Source: Rhynchopus sp. YZ270_cl-10 (lineage: Eukaryota > Euglenozoa > Diplonemea > Diplonemida > Diplonemidae). Taken from it: 64,000 nucleotides of DNA. Position 1 is the stretch's first letter; each line of letters opens with the position of its first letter. The DNA is taken from positions 930,001 to 994,000 of the forward strand of contig OZ037873.1 of the NCBI GenBank assembly GCA_964035575.1, read 5' to 3'. Below the pieces are notes generated by a model. The model was not told where the DNA came from and did no database searches. It was given only the letters and a program-made list of their open reading frames with translations. Shown in pieces: positions 23,901-33,269 of this stretch. The position numbers and the translations under genes were made by a program.

Positions 23901-25452
23901 GTGTGGCGCAGTGGTATCTCTTTCTAAAGGGACAGAAGAGGTTACGGCTGGGTCTCCCAGAGCGTCACGTCGTGGTGGGGTACTCCCACCACAGAGCCTG
24001 AGTGTACCAACGCATACAAGACGGAGGGCGCAGCCGTGCTATACTACCAATCTTTCTGTAGTGCTGCACGCATCGTTCGCGCAGCACCCTCTTGTTACCG
24101 GGCATACCCCTGATGCGCCGTTGTCATTGTTTTATGTGAATGCAGGCGACGCTTCGCACCGAATGGGCTCCGGCATCTTCACCTCCCGCATCAGCAATGC
24201 CCTCTGCCAATTCGTTCCGTCCAGCCCGATGCTGGGAACCCCTATCATGATCCCTGGAAGCGAGGCGAATGGATTCAGGGTGAACACCGTTGCAGCGTGC
24301 GATGAAAATGGAGCAGTAATAGGTGTTCACGCAGACCGGCCTGCTGAGGTAAAGGGCGAGACCGTGATCATGGCCGCTGCGACGGCTGCGCCGAACGGAG
24401 GCGACAGCACCCCCGCATATTACAATGTCCCCTATCTCCAAGGCCTCGGGAGCGTTGTCTTTCCGACTCTGCTGGCTGGTGGTGGCACCACGCCGAGCCT
24501 TGGTCTCCTCCTTCAGACCAACCGAGCGGGGTGTTACGCGCTACACAGTGTTGTTGGGCATAAACAGATGAAGCATTTGTACACTTTATCAGGGGAGCGT
24601 ATCTGCACGGTCCCTGGGTCGAATGTCCCTCTCTCGAGTGGATGTGCCGCGCTTCGTGGGGAAGTGGTCGTCGAAAGGTGGCACACCCACAACAACCGCA
24701 TCTCAAAGCGCTACGAGCTCGGCTCCGGTGAGGTTGTGCTACCACACCCGGAAGAGACCGAGTCCTCCGGGCCCTTCCTCTGGGGGAACGGCACGGTGTG
24801 CCACACTGCGGTCGATGGGACGACACTTCTCTCCTCCGACGGCAGGGTGCTTCCTTCGCGCGCAGACGGCAGCCCCGTTACCTACGACGCGTCGCGGAAT
24901 ATGGTGATAGAATCTGGCGTGCACAAAAGAGTCACCGAATTGACAGAACCCGCAGGGGAAGTGGATCTGCGAGCCTGCCTGCACTTTCTCTGTGGAGAGG
25001 ACTTCTTGAGCGAGCATGAAGTCGCGTTGATTCGGGGCAGGGTCGAAAGGGGGTTGGCAGACGATGAAGCATACAACAGGAGGACCCCTGGTGTGCGTGG
25101 TGGTGATGGTGGTGTGCTGTCAGAGGGGGAGAGCCTACGGCTTTTGGAGGCTCGCATCAGGCAGGAGGCAGAGGAGATCGATGCTGCGCTGACGACGTCG
25201 AAGGGAGAGGTGGGGCTGCTCCTCGAGCAGGCGAACCAGAACGCCACACAGCGTGTGGGAGAGGTCTTCCTGGTCGAGGCGGCTGAGCTGAATGAACGGA
25301 CGGAGATTGCGTTTGCAGAGGTATGCATCTTGTTTTCTTTTGTTGCGGTGGAGTGCAGATTCCACGCTTATGTTTACTGTTAGAGTAAGTATATGAATAT
25401 GTTGCAGAAGGGTTTTGAGATGGTGGAGGTGGAGGTGGAGGACTTTTTTTAA
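17908..25452 (+). CDS. giant repeat-containing protein, about 2,485 residues, one intron
   Basis: Open from ATG 17908. A donor at 25321 (GAG|GTATGC) and acceptor at 25407 (GTTGCAG) remove 87 bases in phase 0 and give a C-terminus of 14 more residues ending at 25452. Reading through instead adds only 20 residues, and an alternative acceptor at 25358 is possible. Order: Ser/Asp-rich N-terminus; poly-Gln at about 64; coiled coil at about 107-200; Gly-rich modules of the type DG-x-L-x(2)-DGR; then from about 855 to 1570 at least ten short modules, each with a W-D/N/H core such as GWDQENLCFV, SWNNEKGVF, RWDEAEGRFVV, SWNADTMQFVY and SWDEAVGGF, spaced roughly 45-95 residues apart; poly-Gly linkers at about 795 and 1530; further DGR..GxP modules to about 2390; C-terminal coiled coil (LLEARIRQEAEEIDAAL). 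No membrane span or enzyme motif was recognised. A scaffold or cytoskeletal role is only a guess. Confidence 0.85.
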
Positions 25453-25542
25453 ACAACTTGTTGTCAATTCTAAAAAGATTGGAGGCAGCGCTGCAGGGCA
25501 AACAAAACGGATTGAAAAAAAAACAGAAGCTTGCTTGTTTTC

Positions 25543-25590
25543 TTTGAGTACTCAATTAACCACAACAACCGTACTTCAGTTTAACACATT
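25543..25590 (+). other. conserved post-gene motif, copy 1
   Basis: TTTGAGTACTCAATT, then CCGTACTTCAGTTTAACACA. It lies 90 bases after the inferred stop of the giant gene. A near-identical block lies about 117 bases after the stop of the cyclase-like gene (30126-30172). It may be a 3' UTR/processing element or a promoter for the next gene. Its position supports ending the giant gene at 25452. Confidence 0.6.
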
Positions 25591-25716
25591 CTTTTACCTT
25601 TTTGTTTTCCCGGCTTTGAGCGCACAAACAAAAGACCCAATCTTTTTTGGGGTTTTTTTGTATAAAACTCAAACAAAAAACAGCGGTCGCGGCTTCTGCA
25701 GCTGATTGCTGCATTC

Positions 25717-26367
25717 ATGTCAGAGTCGCTTGGTGTGCCTGCGTACTACGCTCTGCACGCAACCCCGCCACCAGCACACACCCACACGGCCTACACACAC
25801 ACCACTGCAACACGCCCCTCGGGGTCCTTCCTCCGCCCGAACGCTCTCTTCCTCCCGCCCCCTTCACCACCGCTGTCACCAGAGGCGCGTGCACGCGAGC
25901 CACTTCGCATCCCCTCACCATTAAGCCCACGTGTCCGCGCACTGAGCGAAGGTCTCGCGAGGAGGGAGATCATGCTCAACCCAAACAGCGCAAGCACGGC
26001 TGGCGGGATCCGTGTAGGAGAGGTATGTTGTTTTTTTTTTGATTGTTCGATACCCCACAAGAGTCTCACTACCAACACGTCACCCTCCCCACAGAGAGTC
26101 GTGCTTGCGAAGGATGCGCACCGCAAGCCCGACGGCAGTCTTCTCCCCGGTGAGATAGGTATCGTGCGGTCGTGCGATGAGTGGTGCGAGCGGCCGTACC
26201 TTGTCGAGGGGCCTCGGGGCGACACACACTGGTACACTTCCGCTGAGATTGCGGTCACGCAGGGCGCGCTGTACACAAAGCCAGCAAGCGTATCCAGCCC
26301 CGTCTCAGAAGGCGGCAGTCCCTACGTGTCCTTTGCAGGCGATATTCTACTGAACGAGATGATGTAG
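25717..26367 (+). CDS. small spliced protein with an SH3-like-looking domain
   Basis: An intron of 72 bases at 26023-26094 (GAGAG|GTATGT ... CCCCACAG) is inferred from consensus ends and pyrimidine content. Because it is a multiple of three without a stop, the unspliced frame stays open (216 codons; 192 residues when spliced). After the junction comes GIRVGERVVLAKDAHRKPDG, then LLPGEIGIVRSCDEW and GDTHWYTSAEI. This G-RV-L ... LPGExGxV ... WY pattern resembles small beta-barrel repeats common in protist proteins; that is weak recognition only. The first 85 residues are His/Thr/Pro-rich and may be leader, so Met at 25972 is an alternative start. Fusion to the giant gene through a 381-base intron (acceptor 25701, in phase) cannot be excluded. 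Confidence 0.55.
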   Translation: MSESLGVPAYYALHATPPPAHTHTAYTHTTATRPSGSFLRPNALFLPPPSPPLSPEARAREPLRIPSPLSPRVRALSEGLARREIMLNPNSASTAGGIRVGEVCCFFFDCSIPHKSLTTNTSPSPQRVVLAKDAHRKPDGSLLPGEIGIVRSCDEWCERPYLVEGPRGDTHWYTSAEIAVTQGALYTKPASVSSPVSEGGSPYVSFAGDILLNEMM

Positions 26368-26639
26368 AGTCTTCGAGAAAGGAAAGTAGTACAAAAAAAA
26401 AAAGGGGGGTCAGCAGTGTCGAACCTTTGTGGGTGAGTTTGTTTGACTATAAAATAGTAAGTGGAAGCTCATATTCGGGGGGTATAGTGGAGTGGAAGAG
26501 AAGTTTTCAAAAATAAAGTGTTGTGGCTAAAAAAAGGGGATTTTTTTTCCTCTTGTCATTTTTTTTTTTTTTTTTTTTTGCATGTTCTTCAGCCCCTCCG
26601 CTACGTTTTCAGATTTTTTTTGAGTTCTGTTGCGGGGGG

Positions 26640-26990
26640 TTTTTTTTTTTCACCTTGCGCCAGTGTCTTATCCAGGAATTCAGATTTCAAGATTGGGGTC
26701 AGCTGTTTTTGTGCCCAAAAATTTTTCAGCACTGCTGACCAGGGACATTAGGAACATAGGGAACTGTATTTTTTTTGCGGAGCAAAAAAAATCAAATGGC
26801 GCCGCAGGCGAAAAAAAATTTAGGGTACGGTGTAAAAATCTAGCTTTTTACAGTACAGAGTCACACATCGAATCCTTTTTTGCGGAGCAAAAAAGGGAAA
26901 ATGGCGCCGCAGGCAAAAAAAAAATTGAGGTACAGCCTGGATGGTGCGGTCAGCAACCCAGTTCCCCATGGTACTCCCGTGGTTCAACCA

Positions 26991-27000
<10 letters not shown>
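26640..27000 (-). repeat. dispersed repeat, copy 2 (partner at 4675-5095)
   Basis: It contains GTCTTATCCAGGAATTCAGA, TTTCAAGATTGGGGTCAGCT, GCTGACCAGGGACATTAGGA, TGCGGAGCAAAAAA / GGCGCCGCAGGC and AAAATCTAGCTTTTTA. All are complementary to copy 1 in inverse order. CCATGG-centred GTGGTTCAACCATGG matches the 4750-4765 hairpin of copy 1. A long T-run follows. Confidence 0.75.
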
Positions 27001-27004
<4 letters not shown>

Positions 27005-27022
<18 letters not shown>

Positions 27023-27420
27023 CTTTTTTCCAGACTTCTGTTGCGCCGCAACAGAACTTTATACGGTAGCGGAGCCCCTGATGTTCTTGCCCATTTCAGA
27101 CATCAATGTTGCGTTTTATTCGTGTTTTTTTTTTTTGTCGATGAAATTATGTAGAGAGTAACTCTGAGTTTGATTTTTATAGCAAAATGTTTTTTCTCCG
27201 TCTTTCAAAAAATTGATTTTTCTTCTTCCCTTTCCCCATTTTTAGTTTAGAACAGCACATCCTGCATTCCCTATTGAGATTTGCTTCATTCCTTTTTTTT
27301 TTTTTGTGCATTTCCCTCAAATTCTTATCAAGACTACTGTGGATATTTGTTTTTTGTGTATTTCCCCCTCGCTTAGGTTCATCTTATAAACTGCTTCTTT
27401 TATTTGTGCTTTCATCTGGA
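27005..27420. other. T-rich spacer
   Basis: Long T tracts and a GGTTCATCTTATAAA motif (27375-27389) from the hairpin module. No gene. Confidence 0.4.
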
Positions 27421-27422
27421 TT

Positions 27423-27600
27423 GGCTGGCATCGTACTGTGGGTCAGTCGGTGCCTGCATTAATATGGTGTTACCGATCTGCTGTCGGGGACATGTCAAGG
27501 ACATGTCAATATAGGGGGGGGTGTGTCATTTTCCCCTGTAAACCTTGTGTCAAGGACATGTCAAGGACCTGTCAATATGGGCCCTTTCGGGAACACCATA
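27423..27600 (+). repeat. GGCTGGCATCGTAC repeat plus GTCA-iteron copy 3
   Basis: TGGCTGGCATCGTACTGTGG and GTCAGTCGGTGCCTGCATTA match 45058-45100. Then two runs of GTCAAGGACATGTCAATAT, the second ending CCCTTTCGGGAACACC. Confidence 0.65.
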
Positions 27601-27737
27601 ATAACTTTATTTTATTTTGAGGCACAACAACGCCTCCTTCCGGCGACGCTTGTGTAGAGGGTCCATCATGGGTGTGTCGGGAGCACAGGACATGCCCCAA
27701 TGCGGGCACAGAACATGCCTACCCTACCCCTCAGGTC

Positions 27738-27799
27738 AGTGATCTAAAATACGTACCGCTCCGTATGAATACGTATTTTGCCACGTATTTTAGATCACT
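27738..27799. repeat. 62-bp inverted repeat
   Basis: AGTGATCTAAAATACGT and ACGTATTTTAGATCACT are perfect complements around a 28-base loop that itself contains CCGTATGAATACGTATTTT. A miniature fold-back or hairpin element. Confidence 0.75.
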
Positions 27800-27899
27800 A
27801 CCCCTCGGTAGTCGGATCGTCACACAACAATACCGAAAAAATAGACCTTCCCCCACCCTACCCCCCTATAGAGTATAGAGTCGCTACCCGACAGATAAA

Positions 27900-28059
27900 A
27901 AAAAAAAAAAAAAAAAAATAAGAAAGAAAGCCCCGCCCCTCCTTTTAACATGCTGTACTTCTTCTTCTTCTTGATCGCATACATCTGAATACAACGATAC
28001 CCCTCCTCACCCCCTTTTTTTTTGTGGAAACCTGCGCATCTGTTGCTGCGCGATAACGG
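27900..28059. other. poly-A tract and spacer
   Basis: A run of about 24 A (27897-27920) and CTT repeats. No gene. Confidence 0.4.
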
Positions 28060-28190
28060 ATGTGATGACTAAAGGCACAAGAGGCTTAAGGTCTTATAAA
28101 ACTGCATGGTTGGGGGTCCTACCCCACGGTACACACCCTCATGCCAAAAGGTGCACTGTCAGGAGCGGGCTTTGTTGTGTTTTAAGATAT
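28060..28190 (+). repeat. composite dispersed repeat upstream of cyclase-like gene
   Basis: GATGACTAAAGGCACAAGAG, GCTTAAGGTCTTATAAAACT, GCATGGTTGGGGGTCC, AAAAGGTGCACTGTCAGGAG and GGGCTTTGTTGTGTTTTAAG keep the order of the 17130-17275 copy. It ends about 100 bases before the ATG at 28288. Confidence 0.65.
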
Positions 28191-28287
28191 GTTTCTCCTA
28201 ATAACTATTCTGGGACAGGAACTTTTTTTTGTTCAAAGGGGCGGGGGAAGGGGGGGAGAGGGGGAGGAGAAACACCAAAAAAAAACA

Positions 28288-30009
28288 ATGGTGTGCAACC
28301 GTCTCTGCAGGATTCTGTTCTTAGATGAAAATACTGCGACGCGAAATGAGATTGACACGCGGATGGTGTTCATCCTGATGACTGTAGCTTCCGTTGGCGC
28401 AATGTCCACCCTCCCTGAGGTGATCCCCCGGGCACGCGACCAGGTCATCACCACTATGGGATTTGGCATTTCCCTCGTCGCGCTTACGGCGACTCCTATC
28501 GCGCTTTGTTGTGGCCTCCGTGTCACCCCCAATTCTATGGCTGTAGTCTCTGCTGTTCTCTTTGCGGGGGTATGGCTGCAAACACTGTCCCTGAGCACCC
28601 TCGGGGAACACAACTGGATGTGCTTGGTTTTAGTGTTTGATTTTTTGTTGATCATGCGGGTCGACCATCGAGTCACCTTGGGTGCCGTGGGTGTGACCAT
28701 TGGCTGGCTTTGCATCCAGATCGCAGAGGAAAGCTATCGATTCGGGATTCTGGATTTACCAGGGTTTCCGCCTCAGCATGGGAAATATGGTCGCCGTGAG
28801 GCGTTTGCTAAGTTAGTAGAGTGTGAATTGTTGCCTTGCGCGACGGGGTTGGGTGTGGGGATGAGAAGGGGGTTGGTCGCGGTGTCGGTTTTATTATTGG
28901 ATTTTGTAGCGACCAGAGGGTTCGCCCTTCAGGTGCAACGGGAGCAGGAAGTCATGCAGCAAACGATAAAGGAGGTGCAGAAAATCGCGGTTCTGCTTGC
29001 AGAGTACGACGTTGACACCGTAGCATCGTTGCTTATGTCTGCAGAAGGCCTGCCGCAGGAGATGACCGCAGCCTTGCGGGCCTTAGAACGAAACCTCAGA
29101 GTGTATAAACCATTTCTCCCAAAAACCTGCTTTTCCTTTGATGCAGACGAACCCAAGGAAAAGGAGGTGGAAAACAGCGATGACGACACGATCTCCCAAT
29201 CAAGCCACTCCGATCAAACCTCGGACTCCACGTTTACCCCTTCTGTTCATCGTTCGCGGCCCCTCGCTTTAACCTCTGCACCAGCAACACTGTTTCTCGC
29301 AAACATAAAAAACTCTTTGTCGCGCCTTGAAACGGAGGACGTATCGATGGTCTTCACCGTTCTCCTTGAACATACGTTACGTGCTGTGGAGGCGCAGCGT
29401 GGCATGGTCGACGTCTTTATCGGTGATAAGGTGTACTGTTCATTCAATGCGTCACGAGGATGTGTGACACATGCGGGATCTGCCTTGCACGCCGCCAATG
29501 CATTAATCTCTAAAGCAACACCTCTAGACGGCTTCAACATTGGCATTGCAAGTGGCGTTCTCCACCGCGGCGATATGGGCTGTGAGATGATGCGTCGGTT
29601 CAGTATTTTTGGCGAACTTTTAAGTGAAGTACGCGTCATAGAAAGGTCAGGCTCCGCACTCAACATCGCAATCCTCTGCAACAAACGCTGCTTCGCCGAA
29701 GGGGTTGGGGTCTACACACTTCGTCTTATCCCTTTCAAGATTCCGTTCCGCGGGCGGGGTTTAGTCATTGCAGAGCTGCTCCCCGCAACACTACGCGAAC
29801 AAGGCGAATGGATGTACGTCCTCGGCGCCACCCCCGACTGGGATTTGTACAACACTTCTGTCAAAGCATATCTCAGTGGTGATAGCCTTGCTGACTCAGT
29901 ATCCTCCGCCGGCGATAAAGGTGCAGTCATCACAACCTTCCTTGCACAGCAAGACAGCATTCGTGCGAGGCACGCTGAAAATTCGGTGTGTGCATTCGCT
30001 AGTGTGTGA
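28288..30009 (+). CDS. multi-pass membrane protein with degenerate class III cyclase-like domain
   Basis: 573 residues from MVCNRLCRIL; upstream in-frame codons are Gly/Glu/Lys low complexity. Residues about 26-150 form five hydrophobic segments (MVFILMTVASVGAM, ISLVALTATPIALCCGL, AVVSAVLFAGVWLQTL, CLVLVFDFLLIM, TLGAVGVTIGWLCIQIA). A sixth (GLVAVSVLLLDFVA, about 195-210) leads into a helical linker and YKPFLPKTCF. After an acidic Ser/Asp-rich stretch, residues about 325-505 resemble a nucleotide-cyclase fold: ATLFLANIKNSLSRLE, GMVDVFIGDKVYCSFNA, GCEMMRRFSIFGELLSEVRV. The first metal-binding Asp position appears as Asn (LANI), the Asp of IGDKV is kept, and the usual VN-x-AAR signature is absent, so catalysis is doubtful. 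Such proteins are familiar to me from kinetoplastid-like protists. A sensory or regulatory membrane role is inference. No intron is needed. Confidence 0.75.
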   Translation: MVCNRLCRILFLDENTATRNEIDTRMVFILMTVASVGAMSTLPEVIPRARDQVITTMGFGISLVALTATPIALCCGLRVTPNSMAVVSAVLFAGVWLQTLSLSTLGEHNWMCLVLVFDFLLIMRVDHRVTLGAVGVTIGWLCIQIAEESYRFGILDLPGFPPQHGKYGRREAFAKLVECELLPCATGLGVGMRRGLVAVSVLLLDFVATRGFALQVQREQEVMQQTIKEVQKIAVLLAEYDVDTVASLLMSAEGLPQEMTAALRALERNLRVYKPFLPKTCFSFDADEPKEKEVENSDDDTISQSSHSDQTSDSTFTPSVHRSRPLALTSAPATLFLANIKNSLSRLETEDVSMVFTVLLEHTLRAVEAQRGMVDVFIGDKVYCSFNASRGCVTHAGSALHAANALISKATPLDGFNIGIASGVLHRGDMGCEMMRRFSIFGELLSEVRVIERSGSALNIAILCNKRCFAEGVGVYTLRLIPFKIPFRGRGLVIAELLPATLREQGEWMYVLGATPDWDLYNTSVKAYLSGDSLADSVSSAGDKGAVITTFLAQQDSIRARHAENSVCAFASV

Positions 30010-30125
30010 TGAGAAAAGGGGGGGAGGGGGAGAGGAGGGGAGGTATGCTTGAGTGCATGGTGTGGGGGGGGTGGGTGTTCTTCTCTTCCGAGAGGAGCAT
30101 GTAGTGTACGAGTAGCGTATTTTTG

Positions 30126-30172
30126 TTTGAGTACTCAATTCACTACTTCAACCATACTTCTGTTTGACACAT
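30126..30172 (+). other. conserved post-gene motif, copy 2
   Basis: TTTGAGTACTCAATTCAC, then CCATACTTCTGTTTGACACA. About 117 bases after the cyclase-like stop; it matches 25543-25590 at roughly four of five positions. Confidence 0.6.
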
Positions 30173-30803
30173 TTTTTTTTTTTTTCACCTTTTCAGGGTT
30201 TCCGCCAGGATTTGGGGTTTCAGGAAGTCGGTATTTTGTGACCTCGTTTTATGGCCCAGAGAAAAATAAGAGGATGGCAGTGTTCGTTTGACATTTATTT
30301 TGTTGTTCAAAGGGTACGCACTTCCTACGCTATTTTTGCCGGTTTCTCTGCAAAAATGATTTGTTACTTCAAGTAGTAACCGGTAGAGTTATTGACCTGT
30401 ACTGCTTTCGGGTTGTGCAATGCCGAGGTGACAGCGCTTTCCAGTGTAGCATTACCTTCTATTTCAATCTTGAATCAGTGTAGGGGCAGAGGGGGGGGTC
30501 TGCCAAATGCTTTGTTTCTTTTTTAAAGATGGGAGCATTTTTTTGTTGATACCTTCCTTGCTATCAATTGAAGTGCATAGTGATATTGGTACCCCAGAAA
30601 TATAAAAAAAATACCAAGTACGCAACACCTACGCAAAATATGTTGCAATACGTTTTTTTTTTTTTTTTTTTTTTTTTTTGCAATAAAAGCCTACAAACCT
30701 ATTGCTGTTGGCCACAAATGATGTACACAACAACATTACCGCACAACAGCTTCAATCACACACACGCACACCCCTCTCCCCTCTCACCCCTCTCCACACA
30801 ATT

Positions 30804-32978
30804 ATGGAAGGCAACGCGCCTACGAAGAAATCGGGGAGCGCTAAGTTTCTCGTGGGATTCGTTTCGTGCCTGATCGCGTTCGTCTTCATTGCTAAGGCGG
30901 TCCAGGGTCCCGGCATCACGATCGAAAGTAGTGGTGAACGTGGTGAACGTGGTGAACCTAGTGAACCTATTGAAGGTCGTCGGACCGTTATCGTGACTGT
31001 CTCTAAACCCGGTTGGTTCGTCGACTTCACCAGAACACTTCCCGGTGTGAACTTCATCCGTGATCACCTGGTTGCGAAGATCGGAACAGAAATCGCTGCC
31101 CGTGAAACAGAAGCAGACATGGCCGGGGACAGATGGTGGTGGATTGACGACAACGCAAAGTCGATGGAGGTCTTCATCATGCCTGGTGTTTACGAAGAGT
31201 ACAAAGACACAACGGACAACATGGTGGACTTCATCTACGACATGAGTCGTGATGGGCTCTTCCTCCGTAGGAAAAGCGCAAGCAAGATATCTCTGGCGAA
31301 TAACAACATGAAGGACTTCAGTGCGAGCAGTGGTGTCATGGACTACTATGGTGATGCATCGGCACTTCGCATCACCCAGGGTTACCGCTTCCACGACGGG
31401 CGTGGTGTGGCTGCAACGCACACTGCTGGCTTTGAGGTGTCCTTCACGTGTGGAGGGGAGAAGTTCAACTCACCTGGTGAGCCCTTCGACGGGTTTGAGA
31501 AGAGCATTTATGAGTCGGACGGCAAGGTGATTGTGAAGGCAGTGATGCAGATTGGCGGGAAGGCTGAGGTGGAGTGGCGTGGTGTCATGCGTGAGGACAC
31601 TGTGGTGTCGTACACCTACGTCGATGTGCGCAACATCCAGGACACACCCCTTGAGAACGTGGAGGTGCATGTGAAGCGTGGCCTTGACGAACAGAAGTAC
31701 TCGCAGTTGTGCCAGAAGTTTGAAGGGAAGGCCGTCGAGTGCAGCACTGCTGGCAGCGGGGAACTCACTGTCAACGCACTTGAGTGGTTCAGCTTCACTG
31801 TGGAAGGCAGAATGGGTTTCTCGTACGGATGGCACCACATCGTGAAGGACAAGTCTCTCGCTGGGGTCACCGTTGAAAAGGGGGCCGACGGCAACCTCGT
31901 CACTGCGTTCAAAACTGTGTACAAGAGGAGCAACATCGCCAAGGGAGAAGTGTTCAACGTCGAGGACCTGGGTGTGCTGACTGCAGGCGGTCTGTACAAG
32001 ACAATGCCGTACGACAAGCTGCTGAAGGGGATTGAGGCGCGCAAGGAGCTGACGGACTTCTCGATTTCCTACGACTACGGGGCAGAGCTTTCGAGCATGG
32101 CGTCGTTTGCTTACTTCATGAAGCGGAGGATGTACAAGATCTCTGATGAAGAGCAGGACAAGAAATTTGAACAGATGAACGCGTGGTGTCTGGAGCACAT
32201 GGAAGCGTATTACAACAACTTCATCCTTGGGAAGGACGGCACGGTGGATCAAACCTACGCCGAAGTGTTCCAGCGTGGAAACTCGATGACCATCCTCTCT
32301 GCGATCAAGCTTGCCCTCGCGAACCGCGGCCACAAGGGAACCTTCGACCGTCTGATGCTGATTCTTGATGACCTGGTCACGTGCCTCCTCAAGTTCCAGA
32401 AGGATACCGGCTTTATTACGTGCGAGCTGCACGGAGGCTTTTTCCTCGACTGCCACGGTGCAGGCATGCTTGCACTGTCCTACATTGTTGCCACCTACGA
32501 CGTGCTGCCTTACAAAGTGGACCGTGTGAGTGTACTTAACGCGATTTCGAAGTCGATTGACGGTGTGAAGTACGACCTGGGTGCCACGGTGTTGAGCGCG
32601 GACCATCAGCTCGTTGAGTTCAAGGTCACGGTGATGTCTGCCAAAGGCAGAGACGGCCTGCAGTGGAACTACAAGGCATCGCTGCTGCTGCGTTCACTGC
32701 ACCTCCTGGAGCAGGCTGCACAGGACGGGGCACAGATCGAGCCCGCCGTGATGGACAAAGCTGTTGGCCTGCGTCACTACGTCCTTGGGTTGATTGAACA
32801 CTCGAAGAAGGTCACTGCCAAGAACAACATCCGCTACCACGAGTTCACCACGTCGTACAGAAGCCCCGAAACGAACTCCGAGACACAGCCGTGGTGCATG
32901 CTTGGCTACTTCAGTGAGTACGAGAGGCAGTACTACAAGCTCTTCCACGACACTGAGCTTCTGGAGCTGAAGCAGTGA
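30804..32978 (+). CDS. family copy A: N-anchored RWWWIDDN protein, 724 residues
   Basis: Start MEGNAPTKKSG, chosen after a CA/CT-rich leader containing CACAACAGCTTCAA (also before copy B). One hydrophobic segment at about 13-31 after basic residues predicts a type II anchor with the bulk lumenal or outside. Copy A alone has a short Gly-Glu-Arg / Ser-Glu-Pro triplet stretch encoded by a 9-base microsatellite (30937-30970). Core: RTLPGVNFI (about 75), RWWWIDDNAKSMEVFIMPGV (110), a beta-rich part to about 410, then an alpha-helical part from YDYGAELSSMASFAYF (423) to NSETQPWCMLGYF and YYKLFHD near the end. Beta-then-helical order recalls carbohydrate-active toroid enzymes, but no catalytic motif is recognised. 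Shares VDRVSVLNAISKSIDGVKYD with copy C. Function unknown. Confidence 0.9.
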   Translation: MEGNAPTKKSGSAKFLVGFVSCLIAFVFIAKAVQGPGITIESSGERGERGEPSEPIEGRRTVIVTVSKPGWFVDFTRTLPGVNFIRDHLVAKIGTEIAARETEADMAGDRWWWIDDNAKSMEVFIMPGVYEEYKDTTDNMVDFIYDMSRDGLFLRRKSASKISLANNNMKDFSASSGVMDYYGDASALRITQGYRFHDGRGVAATHTAGFEVSFTCGGEKFNSPGEPFDGFEKSIYESDGKVIVKAVMQIGGKAEVEWRGVMREDTVVSYTYVDVRNIQDTPLENVEVHVKRGLDEQKYSQLCQKFEGKAVECSTAGSGELTVNALEWFSFTVEGRMGFSYGWHHIVKDKSLAGVTVEKGADGNLVTAFKTVYKRSNIAKGEVFNVEDLGVLTAGGLYKTMPYDKLLKGIEARKELTDFSISYDYGAELSSMASFAYFMKRRMYKISDEEQDKKFEQMNAWCLEHMEAYYNNFILGKDGTVDQTYAEVFQRGNSMTILSAIKLALANRGHKGTFDRLMLILDDLVTCLLKFQKDTGFITCELHGGFFLDCHGAGMLALSYIVATYDVLPYKVDRVSVLNAISKSIDGVKYDLGATVLSADHQLVEFKVTVMSAKGRDGLQWNYKASLLLRSLHLLEQAAQDGAQIEPAVMDKAVGLRHYVLGLIEHSKKVTAKNNIRYHEFTTSYRSPETNSETQPWCMLGYFSEYERQYYKLFHDTELLELKQ

Positions 32979-33155
32979 CGGGATGGTACAGCGCAGGGAA
33001 GGGGCTAGTTAGGTAAATGAGTAATACGCGCCGTGTATGTAGCGGGAGCTAATGCCAATTAGGGAACTTGTGTGGTGATGAACAATTTTAACAGTGTGAC
33101 CCATTGTAGGGTGACTTTTACATTTGTCTGTCTTTTGTTGTGTTTTTTTTTTTAA
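32979..33155. other. spacer downstream of copy A
   Basis: Short 3' region without similarity to the 3' flanks of copies D and E. No gene. Confidence 0.4.
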
Positions 33156-33269
33156 AGTCTGACCAGCTTGGACTGAGTCCAATCCGGACTCACCCCCGAG
33201 TCCGCCTGGCCCGACTCAGGGGTCCATCCAAGAGTCCGGCCAAAAGGGTCCGGCCATTTTGGTCAGACT
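33156..33269. mobile_element. 114-bp inverted-repeat element made of GAGTCCG words
   Basis: Ends AGTCTGACCA and TGGTCAGACT. The interior iterates GAGTCC/GGACTC and GTCCGGCCA. No clear target duplication, so a structured RNA or hairpin spacer is an alternative. Confidence 0.6.

Noticed and set aside
26518-27161. Phe-rich forward frames near 26.5-27.1 kb
   Set aside because: They consist of T-runs and the reverse copy of a dispersed repeat.
31470-32606. Long reverse-strand frame (378 codons) in copy A and equivalents in B-E
   Set aside because: The antisense shadow repeats at the same position in every copy because the sense codons are conserved; no start context or independent features.
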